Of a stretch of 64,000 bases of DNA, positions 1-9,718 are shown in pieces. The first letter of the stretch is position 1. Every line of letters starts with the position of its first letter. The translations under genes and the position numbers were made by a program. This stretch comes from Dyella choica (lineage in GTDB: Bacteria > Pseudomonadota > Gammaproteobacteria > Xanthomonadales > Rhodanobacteraceae), in assembly GCF_003977665.1 (NCBI RefSeq), contig NZ_RYYV01000002.1, positions 248,001-312,000 of the forward strand, in the 5' to 3' direction. Below the pieces are notes generated by a model. That model was not told where the DNA came from. It saw only the letters and a program-made list of their open reading frames with translations, and made no database searches.

Positions 1-2651
1 TGTACCGCGCCGGTGGCACGGCGATGGATGACCGCCCACATCTGCGGTACGCACGGCGCTAGGACCTCCAATTCACCGAGTGCGAACGGCAACACCAGGC
101 TGCGCTCACCGGCGCTGCCGTCGCCCTCCCGCATCCCGATCGCCGCCTGCAGCGCCGCATCGAGCAAGCTCGGATGCAGGACATAACCGCCCTCCGCCAT
201 GCGCAGCACGTACGGCATGGCGATACGCGCCAACGCCCGCTCTTCACCCACGAACAATTCGACCAGGGCGCGATGGGCCGGGCCATAACTCAAGCCGACC
301 CGATTCAACGCGGCATAAATTTGATCGGCGCCCAGGCGCGCGTGTGCGCACTGGCTACGGAAACCCTCAAGCTGGTAAGGCGCGACCGCTTCAGAAACGC
401 GCTTCGTCACCGTGCCTTGGGTGTATACGACCGGCTCGCCGCCGTCGTTCTCGCTGTAGATCTCGAAATCGATGCGTCCGTCGGGCGTCGGGAACAAGGC
501 AAGGTCCAGCTCGACCGCGTCGGCGCGCTTGGTGACCGGCCGCATCCACACCACATCGCGAAGACGATAGCTGCCATCGGGCCAACCCATCGCCAGCTTG
601 ACGGCGCCGCGGGCCATCTCCAGCTGGGCTGCGCCGGGCAAGGTACGCGCGCCTTTCACCACGTGATCGGCCAGGAAGAATTCGCTGCCGCTGAAGCGGG
701 AACTGAAACGAAGCCCCGCAATATGGGACGTGTTCTGGTGTACCAGCGGATGCAGGGTCGGAGTGTCCCGCTTTACGCCATTCGCCTCGACCCAGTATTT
801 CTCCCGGGCGAAAGGATAGGTGGGCAAGGCGGTGCGGCGTGGCCTGCTCGCGCCATAGAGCCGGGTCCAGTCGATCTCGTGGCCGGCGGCCCAGCGTTTC
901 GCCAGCTCAGGGAGATTGCGTTCGGCAAGCAAGAGGGCGAGTTCATCGCCGGACTGCGAATCCTCGGTCAATTGCGTCAAGGTTTGCGCGCCGACGCGCC
1001 CCGTGATCGCGCCGGTCGAATCACCCTCCAGCCATGCCGCCAGCTGGGTCCGCACCGCGTCGAGCGAATCGGCCACGAACGCCAGGCGTTCTGCCATGGC
1101 CTGACGCCCCACTTGCAGCGTGTAGGCAAGCTCATCCAGGTGATAATGGCGCTCCTCCCGCGATGCCAGCGCATTGAGCAATTGCCTGGCGCCTTGGCGC
1201 AACACGGCAACGGTTTTCGCGGACAGCAGGATCAAGGCCGGCTCCGTCGCGATTTCGACACGCGCAGGCTCTCGATACTCCTCGACGATCACGTGCGAGT
1301 TCACGCCGCCGAAACCGAACGAACTGATGCCCGCACGCCGCGGGATGGCCGCTCCGGCTTCGTCCACCCGTGCAGGCCATGGCTGTGCCTGGTCGACAAT
1401 GAAGAACGGACTGTCCGCCAAGCTGATGCGCGGATTGAGCTTCTGGTAATGCACCAGCGGCGGAAAACTTCGGTGCTGCATACTCAACACAGTCTTGATC
1501 ACGCCCGCCAGGCCGGCCACCGATTCCAGATGGCCAACGTTGGTCTTGACGCTGCCGATGCCGCACGAGTGCTCGTCTAGCGTGACACCCTGTTCAGCGG
1601 CCACGCGCGAAAAGGCCATCTTCAGGCCTTCCACTTCGATCGGATCGCCCTTGGGGGTACCCGTGCCATGGGCTTCAACGTAATTGACGGTATCCACCGG
1701 CACTGCCGCGTCGCGCAAAGCCTCCGCCACCACGTTCGACTGGGCGAGCGACCCCGGATAGGTCACCGTGCGCGCACGGCCGCCATGGTTTATCGCCGAA
1801 CCGCGCAGCACCGCAACGACGCGGTCGTTGTCGCGCCTGGCGTTGGCGAGCGGCTTGATCAGCAGCATCGCCGCGCCTTCGCCACGCACATAGCCATTGG
1901 CGCGCTCATCGAAAGTCTTGCAGCTGCCGTCGGGCGACAGCATGCCCGTCTTGGAGAACGAGATGAAATGCGTCGGACTGCACAGCACGCTGATGCCACC
2001 GACCAGGGCCTGATCGCACTGGCCGCGACGAATGGCATGCGCCGCCTCGTGCAACGCGACCAGTGAGCTGGAACATGCCGTATCGATCGGCAGGCTCGGC
2101 CCATGCAGGTTCAGGAAATGCGAGATGCGATTGGGAATCAGGGCCGTATGCGTGCCGGTCGAGACATGCCCCTCGATCGCATCGAGCGCGTTACTCAGAT
2201 GCGCCTCGTAGTCGAAGTTGAAGACGCCTATATAGACGCCGGTCCTGGTGCCGCTCAGCCCTTTCGGGTCGTAGCCGGCATCCTCGATGCAGGCCCACGC
2301 CTGCTCCAGCATGATCCGCTGCTGCGGGTCCATCACTTCGGCCTCGCGCGCCGAGACGCCGAAGAAATCCGCGTCGAAGTACTCCACTGCGTCGACGAAG
2401 CCGCCCCACTTGCTGATCGATTTGTTTTTCGCCTGCGGATCGGGCGAATAGAACGCCTCCTTGTCCCAGCGGCTTTCCGGTACCTCGCCGATACTGGACA
2501 GGCCATCGCGCAGGTTGCGCCAGAACTGCTCGTAGTCGGCCGCCCCGGGGAAACGACACGCCATGCCGACGATCGCCATCAAGCAGCTGTCGTCACCTGC
2601 CTCGTTCGTGCGCGACAGACCTTCTCCGCCCGGTAACTGCTGAACGCTCAT
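1..2651 (-). CDS. Type I trans-AT polyketide synthase, N-terminal part (KS-DH module), runs off the left edge
   Basis: Modular polyketide synthase subunit that extends and processes an acyl chain held on carrier proteins in the cytoplasm. Only its first ~883 residues are in the window; the C-terminus lies left of base 1. A complete ketosynthase fills residues ~20-440, with active-site Cys193 in DTACSSS, His328 in EAHGTG and the second His in TNVGHLES, so it looks catalytically competent. After a post-KS linker (ending LPTYPFAREKYW) comes a dehydratase hot-dog domain with His663 in the HxxxGxxxxP motif. No acyltransferase lies between KS and DH, which is the hallmark of trans-AT systems, and the gene just upstream supplies a free-standing AT. 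The ATG at 2649-2651 has a purine-rich Shine-Dalgarno (AAGGGAAGGG). The product is unknown. Confidence 0.9.
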   Translation of the reverse strand, partial: MSVQQLPGGEGLSRTNEAGDDSCLMAIVGMACRFPGAADYEQFWRNLRDGLSSIGEVPESRWDKEAFYSPDPQAKNKSISKWGGFVDAVEYFDADFFGVSAREAEVMDPQQRIMLEQAWACIEDAGYDPKGLSGTRTGVYIGVFNFDYEAHLSNALDAIEGHVSTGTHTALIPNRISHFLNLHGPSLPIDTACSSSLVALHEAAHAIRRGQCDQALVGGISVLCSPTHFISFSKTGMLSPDGSCKTFDERANGYVRGEGAAMLLIKPLANARRDNDRVVAVLRGSAINHGGRARTVTYPGSLAQSNVVAEALRDAAVPVDTVNYVEAHGTGTPKGDPIEVEGLKMAFSRVAAEQGVTLDEHSCGIGSVKTNVGHLESVAGLAGVIKTVLSMQHRSFPPLVHYQKLNPRISLADSPFFIVDQAQPWPARVDEAGAAIPRRAGISSFGFGGVNSHVIVEEYREPARVEIATEPALILLSAKTVAVLRQGARQLLNALASREERHYHLDELAYTLQVGRQAMAERLAFVADSLDAVRTQLAAWLEGDSTGAITGRVGAQTLTQLTEDSQSGDELALLLAERNLPELAKRWAAGHEIDWTRLYGASRPRRTALPTYPFAREKYWVEANGVKRDTPTLHPLVHQNTSHIAGLRFSSRFSGSEFFLADHVVKGARTLPGAAQLEMARGAVKLAMGWPDGSYRLRDVVWMRPVTKRADAVELDLALFPTPDGRIDFEIYSENDGGEPVVYTQGTVTKRVSEAVAPYQLEGFRSQCAHARLGADQIYAALNRVGLSYGPAHRALVELFVGEERALARIAMPYVLRMAEGGYVLHPSLLDAALQAAIGMREGDGSAGERSLVLPFALGELEVLAPCVPQMWAVIHRRATGAV

Positions 2652-2696
2652 GCTGATCCCTTCCCTTGAAGTGCGATGCGTAACGACTGCTTTCTT

Positions 2697-5093
2697 TCAG
2701 TGACCCATAAACCGGGCGTACGACTGTGTAAGGTGTTTCGCCGCGGCATCCATAAGCTTTACGGCAATGTGATCCACGTGGCGCTTGTCCCACGACTCAA
2801 GCTCGGTGCCCTTCACCCACTGGTTGAACGAGCCGAGCGCCGGGCCGGTATGGATCTGATAATTCACCCGGTCCTCGCCCTTGCCCTCCATCGCAATGCG
2901 CGTGCAGTACGCGAAGTACCAGCGAAACACCAGCGCCATCTTGTGCTTGGCGTTCGCCTCGGCCTTGGCCACTTCATGGTCGAGCTTGACCGAGCGGAAG
3001 TAATCGACGGTCTCGCTCCAGATCTCGGTGAAGGTTTTCTTGAAGAAGGTGCCTTCCAGTTGCTGGCGCGTGCGCAACGGGATGTCGTCCAGGCTTTCGT
3101 AGTGCCGGTACAGGGACAGCAGCTTGTTGGCGCGGGCGGGAAAGAACACCGATTTCTTCATGACCTGCACTTGCGCGCCGATCTCGAACATGTCGCCGGC
3201 CGGCGCGTACTCGGTGTCCTGGATGTCGATCTCCTGCAGCATGGACTTGCCGTCCGCGCTCATGCCCGCCTCAACCGTGCACTGGTTGATCGAGCCGGTC
3301 ATGACGAAATCCGCGCCGAGCAGAAACGCTGCCGCCGCGGCCTCCGGGCTGCCGATCCCGCCGGCCAATCCCATGCAGATGGGCTCGGCATAACCGTGCG
3401 TGCTCTGCATTTCGTCGCGCATGCGCAACAGCGGCGGCAGCATCACCGCGGCAATGCCGCCATCGGTATGGCCGCCGGAATCGGCTTCCACGCAGATGTC
3501 GTGGCTCATCGGAACGCGCGTCGACCATTCGGCCTGCTGCGGCGTGACCTGGCCGCGCTCGAGCAGCTGCCGGACGACGGCTGCCGGCGGCGGTGACATG
3601 AAGGCACGCGCGACTTCGGGGCGCGACACCTTGGCGATGATGCGGTGATCGCAGACCAGCTCGTTGCGCTCACCCAGCCGCAGGCCGTGCAGGCGATAAC
3701 GCACCAAGGCCGGCGTCATCTGCATGAAGGCGGCCGCCTCGACATTCCGGACACCTTGCCTCAAGTAGAGGTCGACCACCGCCGCCTCCAGCTCCGGATA
3801 ATCGTGGTTCGCCAGCAGATTCATGCCGTACGGCTGATCCTGCGCGAGCTCGCCCTGGATGCGCACAAGGTTGGCTTCGATCTTCGCCGGCGACAGGCCG
3901 CCCGCGCCGAAGAAACTGAGAAATCCCGCGCGACCCATGCGGATGACCAAGTCGGCCGATGCGACGCCGCGATACATGGCGCCTGCCAGGTAGGCATATT
4001 TGAGGCCGAAGCGGCGGCGAAATACTTCGCTGCCCAGGGACGTCGCTTCGATACGAGGTGCCGCACCGTTCGCGTCCGACCCGATCACGTCAGGAACTGG
4101 TGCGCGCGCATCCTCTGCTGATTCCCCGATAAGTGGTGATGCGGCGTGAACTGCCGGTCGCACCTTGTCGACTATGTGTTTGTCAAAGATCGGCTTGTCA
4201 AAGATGGGCTTGTCAAAGAGGGGCGTCTCACTGGCCTTGATGTCGGCCACCATCTTGGAAAGCACGCTTGCGCCGATCTCCTCGAACTCGGTCACGCCCC
4301 GGCCCATCAGGTAGCGGATCGAATCCACCCAGTGCACGGGCGAGGCGATCTGCATGGCCAGCGTTTCAGCAATACGCTCACCATCGTAGGGACGCGCAGT
4401 GGCATTGGCGATGACCGGAACCGAGAGGGGCGCGAACGAAAACTGGCCGAGGAACGCAGCGAAATCCGTCTGCAACGGCCGCACGTGACGCGAATGAAAG
4501 GCTGCGCTGACATTGAGCATTACGCAACGAATATTCATCGCAGCAAAACACTCCACGGCGGCGGCCAGCTGCAACTTCTCGCCGGCAATCACGGTCTGCT
4601 TGGGCGCATTGAAATTGGCGACGTCGATTTCGCCAAAGCCATACCGCTCAAGCAGCGCCTGCACCTCTAGGGCGGAAACGCCGATCACCGCCGCCATACC
4701 GCCGCCATGAACGGCGCTCATCAGTTCTCCGCGTTTCTTGACTAGCCGCAATCCCGTTTCGAACGAAAAAACGCCAGCGGCCCACAGCGCGTTGTACTCA
4801 CCGAGGCTATGTCCGGCAAGGAAATCAGCGTGCGCCGGAACCTCGCCAGCACGACTGTGCGGGTACTTGCGCAGGTAATGCATGGCATTGACGACATACA
4901 AGGCCGGTTGCGTGTACTGCGTCTGCGACAGGCATCCGTTCGGATCGGCCAGGCACAGCTCTTCCAGCGAATAGCCGAGAATCTCCGAGGCTTGCCGGAC
5001 CTGCGACGGAAACAGCGGAAAAAGCTCCCTGCCCATGCCCTTGAATTGGGAACCCTGCCCCGGAAACAGGATGACCTTCGCTGCTGACGTCAT
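2697..5093 (-). CDS. Trans-acting acyltransferase fused to PfaD-type FMN enoylreductase
   Basis: Bifunctional tool enzyme of a trans-AT polyketide pathway. The acyltransferase loads malonyl units onto carrier proteins and the enoylreductase reduces enoyl intermediates. Residues 1 to ~285 form an FabD-like AT with the GQGSQ start motif, nucleophile Ser96 in GHSLGEY and a His in AAFHSRH. Residues ~355-798 form a PfaD-type FMN-dependent oxidoreductase (GAGGLSPAKIEANL, then GLAGGIGSPEAAAAAFLLGA in the barrel). The linker carries a threefold DKPIF-type repeat (bases ~4185-4227). At 798 aa it matches the AT-ER fusions of trans-AT clusters. It lies 45 bp upstream of the PKS gene on the same strand, so the two are probably co-transcribed. 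Confidence 0.93.
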   Translation of the reverse strand: MTSAAKVILFPGQGSQFKGMGRELFPLFPSQVRQASEILGYSLEELCLADPNGCLSQTQYTQPALYVVNAMHYLRKYPHSRAGEVPAHADFLAGHSLGEYNALWAAGVFSFETGLRLVKKRGELMSAVHGGGMAAVIGVSALEVQALLERYGFGEIDVANFNAPKQTVIAGEKLQLAAAVECFAAMNIRCVMLNVSAAFHSRHVRPLQTDFAAFLGQFSFAPLSVPVIANATARPYDGERIAETLAMQIASPVHWVDSIRYLMGRGVTEFEEIGASVLSKMVADIKASETPLFDKPIFDKPIFDKHIVDKVRPAVHAASPLIGESAEDARAPVPDVIGSDANGAAPRIEATSLGSEVFRRRFGLKYAYLAGAMYRGVASADLVIRMGRAGFLSFFGAGGLSPAKIEANLVRIQGELAQDQPYGMNLLANHDYPELEAAVVDLYLRQGVRNVEAAAFMQMTPALVRYRLHGLRLGERNELVCDHRIIAKVSRPEVARAFMSPPPAAVVRQLLERGQVTPQQAEWSTRVPMSHDICVEADSGGHTDGGIAAVMLPPLLRMRDEMQSTHGYAEPICMGLAGGIGSPEAAAAAFLLGADFVMTGSINQCTVEAGMSADGKSMLQEIDIQDTEYAPAGDMFEIGAQVQVMKKSVFFPARANKLLSLYRHYESLDDIPLRTRQQLEGTFFKKTFTEIWSETVDYFRSVKLDHEVAKAEANAKHKMALVFRWYFAYCTRIAMEGKGEDRVNYQIHTGPALGSFNQWVKGTELESWDKRHVDHIAVKLMDAAAKHLTQSYARFMGH

Positions 5094-5838
5094 GGCGTGC
5101 GCACTCCTTGCCCTACCGTGCCGATCGCCCGGCGTGGCAACACTCGTTTTCTGATGTCTCGCGCCCCAAGGGCGCGAACCCTACCCTGAGAAAAGCAGTA
5201 CGTAGTTTACGTGCCGCGTATGAAATTCAGCCCATCAGCGCGCTCCAAGCTCGTACCATCCGCCGGCACCGTGGCCGGCGATCGAAGGCGTGAGACCTGG
5301 CAGGCCTGGCAAATGGCGCTCCGCCCCAGGTGCCGCTGTTCGGATTGATGTTTTCGATGCCGAGGGGGAGCACTCGGCGGCCCACCGCCTCGGGTTGATG
5401 AGCTGTCGATATTCCGGGTCGAGCGCGACCGTCGATGGCGACAAGACCACGCCGTAGCAGCCGAACGCCACTTTCGCGCCCGGGCTCGCAGCCGGCCCGT
5501 CCCGTCCAAGGGCATCCCTACGCATGAATTCACCATGTCCCCTAAGCCCGTCGAATTCAAATCAACATTGCGTGAAAATGCCGTGAAGACCATCCTCACT
5601 AAGGGCAACCGGCCGGCATGCGCCCTGTGACTGCCAATCAGCCAGTCACTCAGCGTGGTGATCCATGCCGGGCTCGGGGATACCGGCATTGCCGAAACCG
5701 TGCAAGACAACGAGCCGCATGACAACCGCTTGACCCACAAATGGTTGCCTGGCTGCAGGCTGACGGCTATGGCGGAATTTCCCTCGACGCCGAAAATGAA
5801 GGCACGCCTTACCTCCCCAACTGCTCGCCAAGGGACAA
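5094..5838. other. Intergenic region between PKS operon and tyrosinase, possible gene remnant
   Basis: No convincing intact gene. Minus-strand frames around 5235-5525 and plus-strand frames around 5655-5860 show coding-like stretches that break and change frame, for example a GIENINPNSGTWGG segment reached only by a frame change near 5370. This could be a decayed gene, but I do not recognise a family. A short ACGTA-GTT-TACGT dyad lies at 5200-5212, about 110 bp upstream of the AT-ER start. It could be an operator but is too short to rely on. Confidence 0.35.
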
Positions 5839-7413
5839 CTACTGCCGAAGTTCGATAGCACCAATGGTCAAATTCGCGTCGGGACGAAGCGTGGCCTCAA
5901 GCGCTCTGCGAAGTTCATTGGGTGCAACAGGGTTCTTGCTGGTAGGCACCAGTCCTGAGCTCGCCTCGAATAGGATGGTCAACTCTTTTGCGTCTGGAAA
6001 CCCAAGAGCTTGCAGCTGTCGGGTTACATTGTATTCGAACGTGCGTGCTACTGGCCCTCCACGCTCCATGCGATCCATGCTGTGAGCATGATCGAAGACA
6101 CCGAACCAATTGATGGTGGCAACGTAAGCTCTCGGTGTCGATTCGTCATTTTTCGCAACATACACATCCACCAATGCGCCGGGCGCGAAGAGTGAGCTTA
6201 CATCGCGCAGCACAAGTTCTGTATTTTTTAGCTGCGCAGTCGCGGAAATCGTCACTTCAACGGAAGTAACATTCGAGTTTAACGGGACTGGCATGCTCGA
6301 AAACAAAACGTTCGGAAAGGCTTGTTCGACGCTGGCCGGCGGCTGTATCTGCACTTCTACTGCAGCGACCGCTGGTACGCGCGTGCATGCGCTGTCGTTG
6401 TCGTAAACATAACCTAGCACGGTGGTGTCAAGAAAATCTTTGACGGGACGGGTTACCTCAGCGCCGGTTTCGTCTACGAAGGTGAAGCTCTGGTTTTCCC
6501 ACGTGCCGGGTTGCTCGCTGGGGTGCAAATACTGCCAGCAAGACCACATTCGGTCGATATTCGTGTGATGCATATAGAAGATCGGATCGTTGGCTGCCAC
6601 GCCGACCAATCCCATCAGCGCTACAGGGCAAGTTTTCACCATGGCGCAGTGCACGTTGCCATGCACAGTGGATTCAATGTCCTTTTCGTACTGGAGAAAG
6701 CTCGTGTCCGTGGTCAAAGGGCCGTCAATATCGGTTATGTTCGGGTTCAACGCGAGCTGGCCCTGGTTCACCGCCGTGGACCGGCGCCAATCGTAGAGTG
6801 GAGAGGTGGTGTCTCGAAATTCAGCCGGAAGCGCAGTTTCAGCGGGATTCGTGTAGTCCCAATACGGAAGTGTCAGCGTCGGGTCGTTCGCAGCCCAGCG
6901 CATCACACGCTCCAAATAGTAAAGAAACATGCGGTGCCAACCGAAAAAGTTCACCTCCATCCCCGGCGGCGAATGCTGGCAAGTTGCCCAGATCGTCTTC
7001 GCGATGGCGTCTGGCGGTGTCTGGTCGACGATTCCCGGCATGCCCGCGGTACCAACCAGATACGGCAGGTACTGCGACAGGCCATCATTCGTCAATTGTT
7101 GGCTTCGTTCGGCAACCGTCCCGAACGAGCTGGTAGGCCCGAGATAGCCATGAATATTCGCCCAATATTTCCAGCTTCGACGAAAATCGGCCGAATCCGT
7201 CGGACTGTTATCGAGCGACCTCATTTTGGCTACGGCCTTCTTGAAGCTAGCCAATCGCTTCGCGCCATCAGGTCCGCTGACAAAGTCCTGCCATTTCATG
7301 CGGGTGTGCAGCCCAGTCACTGGGGTGGACTGCGCGACAGCAGTTTGGAAACCCAGGTTCGCGGCCACCAAGCCAAGCACGGCCACCAGCATCGAAGAGC
7401 TAAGGAATTTCAT
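5839..7413 (-). CDS. Exported tyrosinase / polyphenol oxidase
   Basis: Type-3 dicopper oxidase that would hydroxylate monophenols and/or oxidise catechols to quinones, probably in the periplasm or outside the cell. Residues 1 to ~28 form a signal peptide ending TAVAQ. CuA ligands are visible as a His in ANIHGYLG, a CQH motif (Cys-X-His, the thioether arrangement of catechol oxidases) and a His in FFGWHRMFLYYLER. CuB ligands are HGNVH and the distal His pair in DPIFYMHHTNIDRMW. The ~200 residues after the catalytic domain resemble the C-terminal beta-rich domain of plant-type polyphenol oxidases. Start chosen at the ATG with a strong AAAGGAGG Shine-Dalgarno. It appears monocistronic. Confidence 0.93.
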   Translation of the reverse strand: MKFLSSSMLVAVLGLVAANLGFQTAVAQSTPVTGLHTRMKWQDFVSGPDGAKRLASFKKAVAKMRSLDNSPTDSADFRRSWKYWANIHGYLGPTSSFGTVAERSQQLTNDGLSQYLPYLVGTAGMPGIVDQTPPDAIAKTIWATCQHSPPGMEVNFFGWHRMFLYYLERVMRWAANDPTLTLPYWDYTNPAETALPAEFRDTTSPLYDWRRSTAVNQGQLALNPNITDIDGPLTTDTSFLQYEKDIESTVHGNVHCAMVKTCPVALMGLVGVAANDPIFYMHHTNIDRMWSCWQYLHPSEQPGTWENQSFTFVDETGAEVTRPVKDFLDTTVLGYVYDNDSACTRVPAVAAVEVQIQPPASVEQAFPNVLFSSMPVPLNSNVTSVEVTISATAQLKNTELVLRDVSSLFAPGALVDVYVAKNDESTPRAYVATINWFGVFDHAHSMDRMERGGPVARTFEYNVTRQLQALGFPDAKELTILFEASSGLVPTSKNPVAPNELRRALEATLRPDANLTIGAIELRQ

Positions 7414-7989
7414 AGCTCCTCCTTTGTCACGCAGAAATACGAAGAATTGAATTTAGCCGCCTGCTCTCGTCTGCGCTGCGTGAATAAGGCCTAGCGAAAA
7501 ATCCTTGCAGCATTTGTTGACGAGGATGTGAATAAGCCTTGGCGGCGAAATTTGTGCCAAAGGTCCCTCTGCTGGCAATATTTTCCAACGATACCGAGAA
7601 GGGCAAAACGTGAGTTCCCGTATTTCTCTATCGATGTTGGCGGAGCATGCCAAGGCACGCGGTTGATGAGCGTGAAAAGCACGTCACCGAAGCTCTATCC
7701 GGCGTTGATACCTGGGCTGGTCGTCTTCCTCAATCTCAATACGAGCCGCATTCCGAGGTATCGGAAAGGAGAAGACAGGGCCATCCAAGATTTAAAACGT
7801 GTGTAATCTTGGGTGACCCAGTTCTGTTTCCAGTGAAATCATTGGGCATGCAAAGGATTTGCTCGTTCGACTCATCTAACTTTGAGCACACAGAGGAAAG
7901 CAGGCCGAGGAAAACCGACGCCTAGAACAAGCGCCATGCCGTATCGTGTAAAGTGACGAGATCCACGTGATGGCAACTAGCGGCAACCC
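7414..7989. other. Intergenic region, no supported gene
   Basis: A 576-bp stretch between divergent genes, the tyrosinase (minus) and the MBL hydrolase (plus). Base composition is lower in GC than the flanks. Open frames here, such as 7528-7806 plus, show no recognisable domain, no good ribosome site and an unusual residue make-up. It presumably contains both divergent promoters, but I cannot pick out confident hexamers. Confidence 0.5.
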
Positions 7990-8976
7990 ATGAAATCCCA
8001 CCGAATCCAAAGCTCCATAGTGGGGCTTACCTTGGTGACTGCTGCCTTCACATCGCCCGCAGCGACATCCCATGCCCAACCCGCCAGCGTGGAACAATTG
8101 CCGGGGGTCTATCGATTCGCGCTGGGTGACGCCAAAATCACCGCGCTCTCGGACGGAACCATCGACCTGGATCTGCACCAGTTGCTGCGCGGAGTCACTC
8201 CCGATCGCCTCGACGCATTGCTCCGGCAGGACTTCCTGGAAGATCCCGTCCGCACGTCCATCAATGCCTTCCTGGTCGAGACCGGCAAGCGCCGCGTATT
8301 GGTCGACACCGGGAGCGGCGAATTGTTCGGCAACCGCGTCGGCCGGTTACAGGAAAGTCTCGCTGCAGCAGGTGTCCGCCCGGATCAGATCGACGACATC
8401 CTGATCACTCATGTGCACATCGATCACGTGGGTGGCCTGGCGCATGGCGGCAAGGCGGTTTTCACCAAGGCAACCATCCATGTCGGCAAACCGGACCTTG
8501 CTTTCTACTTTTATCCCGCAGCGTCATCGAGAGCACATGGCGACGCCGAGTCGTCGGCAAGCGCCGTCAAAGTACTGAAGCCCTACGCCAATCTCGGCAG
8601 GATAAAGCCCTTTTCCGGGTCGGAAGAAATTTTTCCTGGCATGACCGGCACGATTCGACCCGGACACACGCCTGGCAGTGCATTCTATACGCTCGAAAGC
8701 CAGGGCAGGAAAATCGTCTTCATCGGGGACTCGATTCACTCGCTCGCACAATTGACCGATCCGTCCATAACCATAGCCTTCGACACCGATTCGAAGCTCG
8801 CTGAAGGCGTTCGCACCCAGGCTTTCGCGGACTTCGCGTCCCACCGCACGCTTATAGCAGCGCCGCACCTCCCCTTCCCGGGCATCGGCCATATCCGTCA
8901 AGCCGGCCAAGGCTATACATGGGTGCCCGTTGGCTACGATGACCGCCCCTTGACACCGCTTCCCCTGGAGGACTGA
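7990..8976 (+). CDS. Exported metallo-beta-lactamase-fold hydrolase
   Basis: Zinc hydrolase of the MBL superfamily with a signal peptide (residues 1 to ~30, ending ATSHAQ), so it acts in the periplasm. The metal-binding HxHxDH motif is intact at residues 141-146 (THVHIDHVGG), followed by GHTPGS and FIGDSIH carrying further ligands. The N-terminal ALSDG and LVDTGSGELFG segments are typical of the group that contains methyl-parathion-hydrolase-like and lactonase-like enzymes. The substrate cannot be read from the sequence; lactone, organophosphate ester or another ester are all possible. The start ATG has only a weak ribosome site. No operon partner follows; a REP pair lies beyond the stop. Confidence 0.85.
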   Translation: MKSHRIQSSIVGLTLVTAAFTSPAATSHAQPASVEQLPGVYRFALGDAKITALSDGTIDLDLHQLLRGVTPDRLDALLRQDFLEDPVRTSINAFLVETGKRRVLVDTGSGELFGNRVGRLQESLAAAGVRPDQIDDILITHVHIDHVGGLAHGGKAVFTKATIHVGKPDLAFYFYPAASSRAHGDAESSASAVKVLKPYANLGRIKPFSGSEEIFPGMTGTIRPGHTPGSAFYTLESQGRKIVFIGDSIHSLAQLTDPSITIAFDTDSKLAEGVRTQAFADFASHRTLIAAPHLPFPGIGHIRQAGQGYTWVPVGYDDRPLTPLPLED

Positions 8977-9070
8977 GGTTGAACTTTTCCCGAAGCTAAG
9001 GCGGCAACCTTAATTTCAAAGATTGGGGCCGCAAGCTTTCGGGTGGCACTGTATGCGCGTCTGGCAGAGC

Positions 9071-9143
9071 GTAGGCCGGGATGGCAATCCCAGCATCTCG
9101 CGGCTGTAAGCATCGCAATGCTGGGTTTTGCAACCCAGCCTAC
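9071..9143. repeat. GTAG-headed REP pair (REP1)
   Basis: Two inverted copies of a GTAGGCYGGGAT..ATCCCAGC palindrome, opening GTAG at 9071 and closing CTAC at 9143. The left unit pairs with itself (CTGGGAT-type arms) and the right unit reads GCTGGGTTTTGCAACCCAGC. It lies in the convergent gap between the MBL gene and the minus-strand gene ending at 9182. It is the most divergent of four copies in this window and resembles the GTAG REP (SMAG-type) elements of the order. Confidence 0.85.
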
Positions 9144-9181
9144 GCGCTGGCGGCGACCGTTTTGAACGGCTCGCACGCTCC

Positions 9182-9718
9182 CTATGCATCGCCGGCTTTG
9201 GCTTTCCTTATTATCTCTTCCTCATAAGGCTGTATGGGAATCGGCCATCCCTCAGGACCCTTGATATATTTCACGGCCTCATCATCGCCTGGCCATATTT
9301 GGATAAGATAAAAATCTTCCGATGACCCGTCCAGCCGGCCAGTGTACTGCCCACCCCAATATATCCTGGCACGGTGCTGTCCGTTTTCCGCGGAAACCCT
9401 GGCGAAGGGCTTTGAATCGGTACTCGATTCAAAATAAATCACCCCGTCAACAACCATAAGTGGGCATTCTGCAACACGATCCCATTTACCCAAGTCCTCC
9501 TTGGTCAAATCAAGCTCATCGAGCTGATACTCGATTTGAATCGCAATTTCGCTGAATTCACTCAGAACGCGAACCATCACCCCACCAGAGAACAAGCCAA
9601 AACCGCGGGCATTACATTCATCCGCAACCATGCCGGCATTTTCAGGAAATGCCCGCGATCGGTTAAATAGGTAAAACGACAAATATTCCGGCACATGCTT
9701 AATGAGCGATATCATCAT
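9182..9718 (-). CDS. Hypothetical protein, AT-richer than neighbours
   Basis: 178-aa cytoplasmic protein without signal peptide or membrane segment. I do not recognise a family with confidence. The sequence is acidic and mixed alpha/beta, with a C-terminal part (EDFYLIQIWP, then KYIKGPEGWPIPIQPYEEE) reminiscent of small immunity-type or orphan proteins that sit next to toxins or in islands. Codon use is visibly less GC-biased than the flanking kinase, suggesting later acquisition. Start taken at the first of two ATGs (9716-9718). There is no strong Shine-Dalgarno, so a start a few codons further upstream (inside a frame overlapping the kinase end) is possible. Confidence 0.65.
   Translation of the reverse strand: MMISLIKHVPEYLSFYLFNRSRAFPENAGMVADECNARGFGLFSGGVMVRVLSEFSEIAIQIEYQLDELDLTKEDLGKWDRVAECPLMVVDGVIYFESSTDSKPFARVSAENGQHRARIYWGGQYTGRLDGSSEDFYLIQIWPGDDEAVKYIKGPEGWPIPIQPYEEEIIRKAKAGDA

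Noticed and set aside
174-1580. Long plus-strand open frame (468 aa)
   Set aside because: Antisense shadow of the PKS coding strand; Arg/Gln/His-rich product without any domain, whereas the opposite strand has intact KS and DH motifs.
4185-4227. Short tandem repeat as a possible CRISPR or VNTR locus
   Set aside because: Only three ~15-bp units in frame inside the AT-ER linker (DKPIF); no spacers and no cas genes.
5200-5212. Lux-box-like operator upstream of the AT-ER gene
   Set aside because: Arms are only five bases (ACGTA/TACGT) and do not match known quorum-sensing boxes; too short to call.
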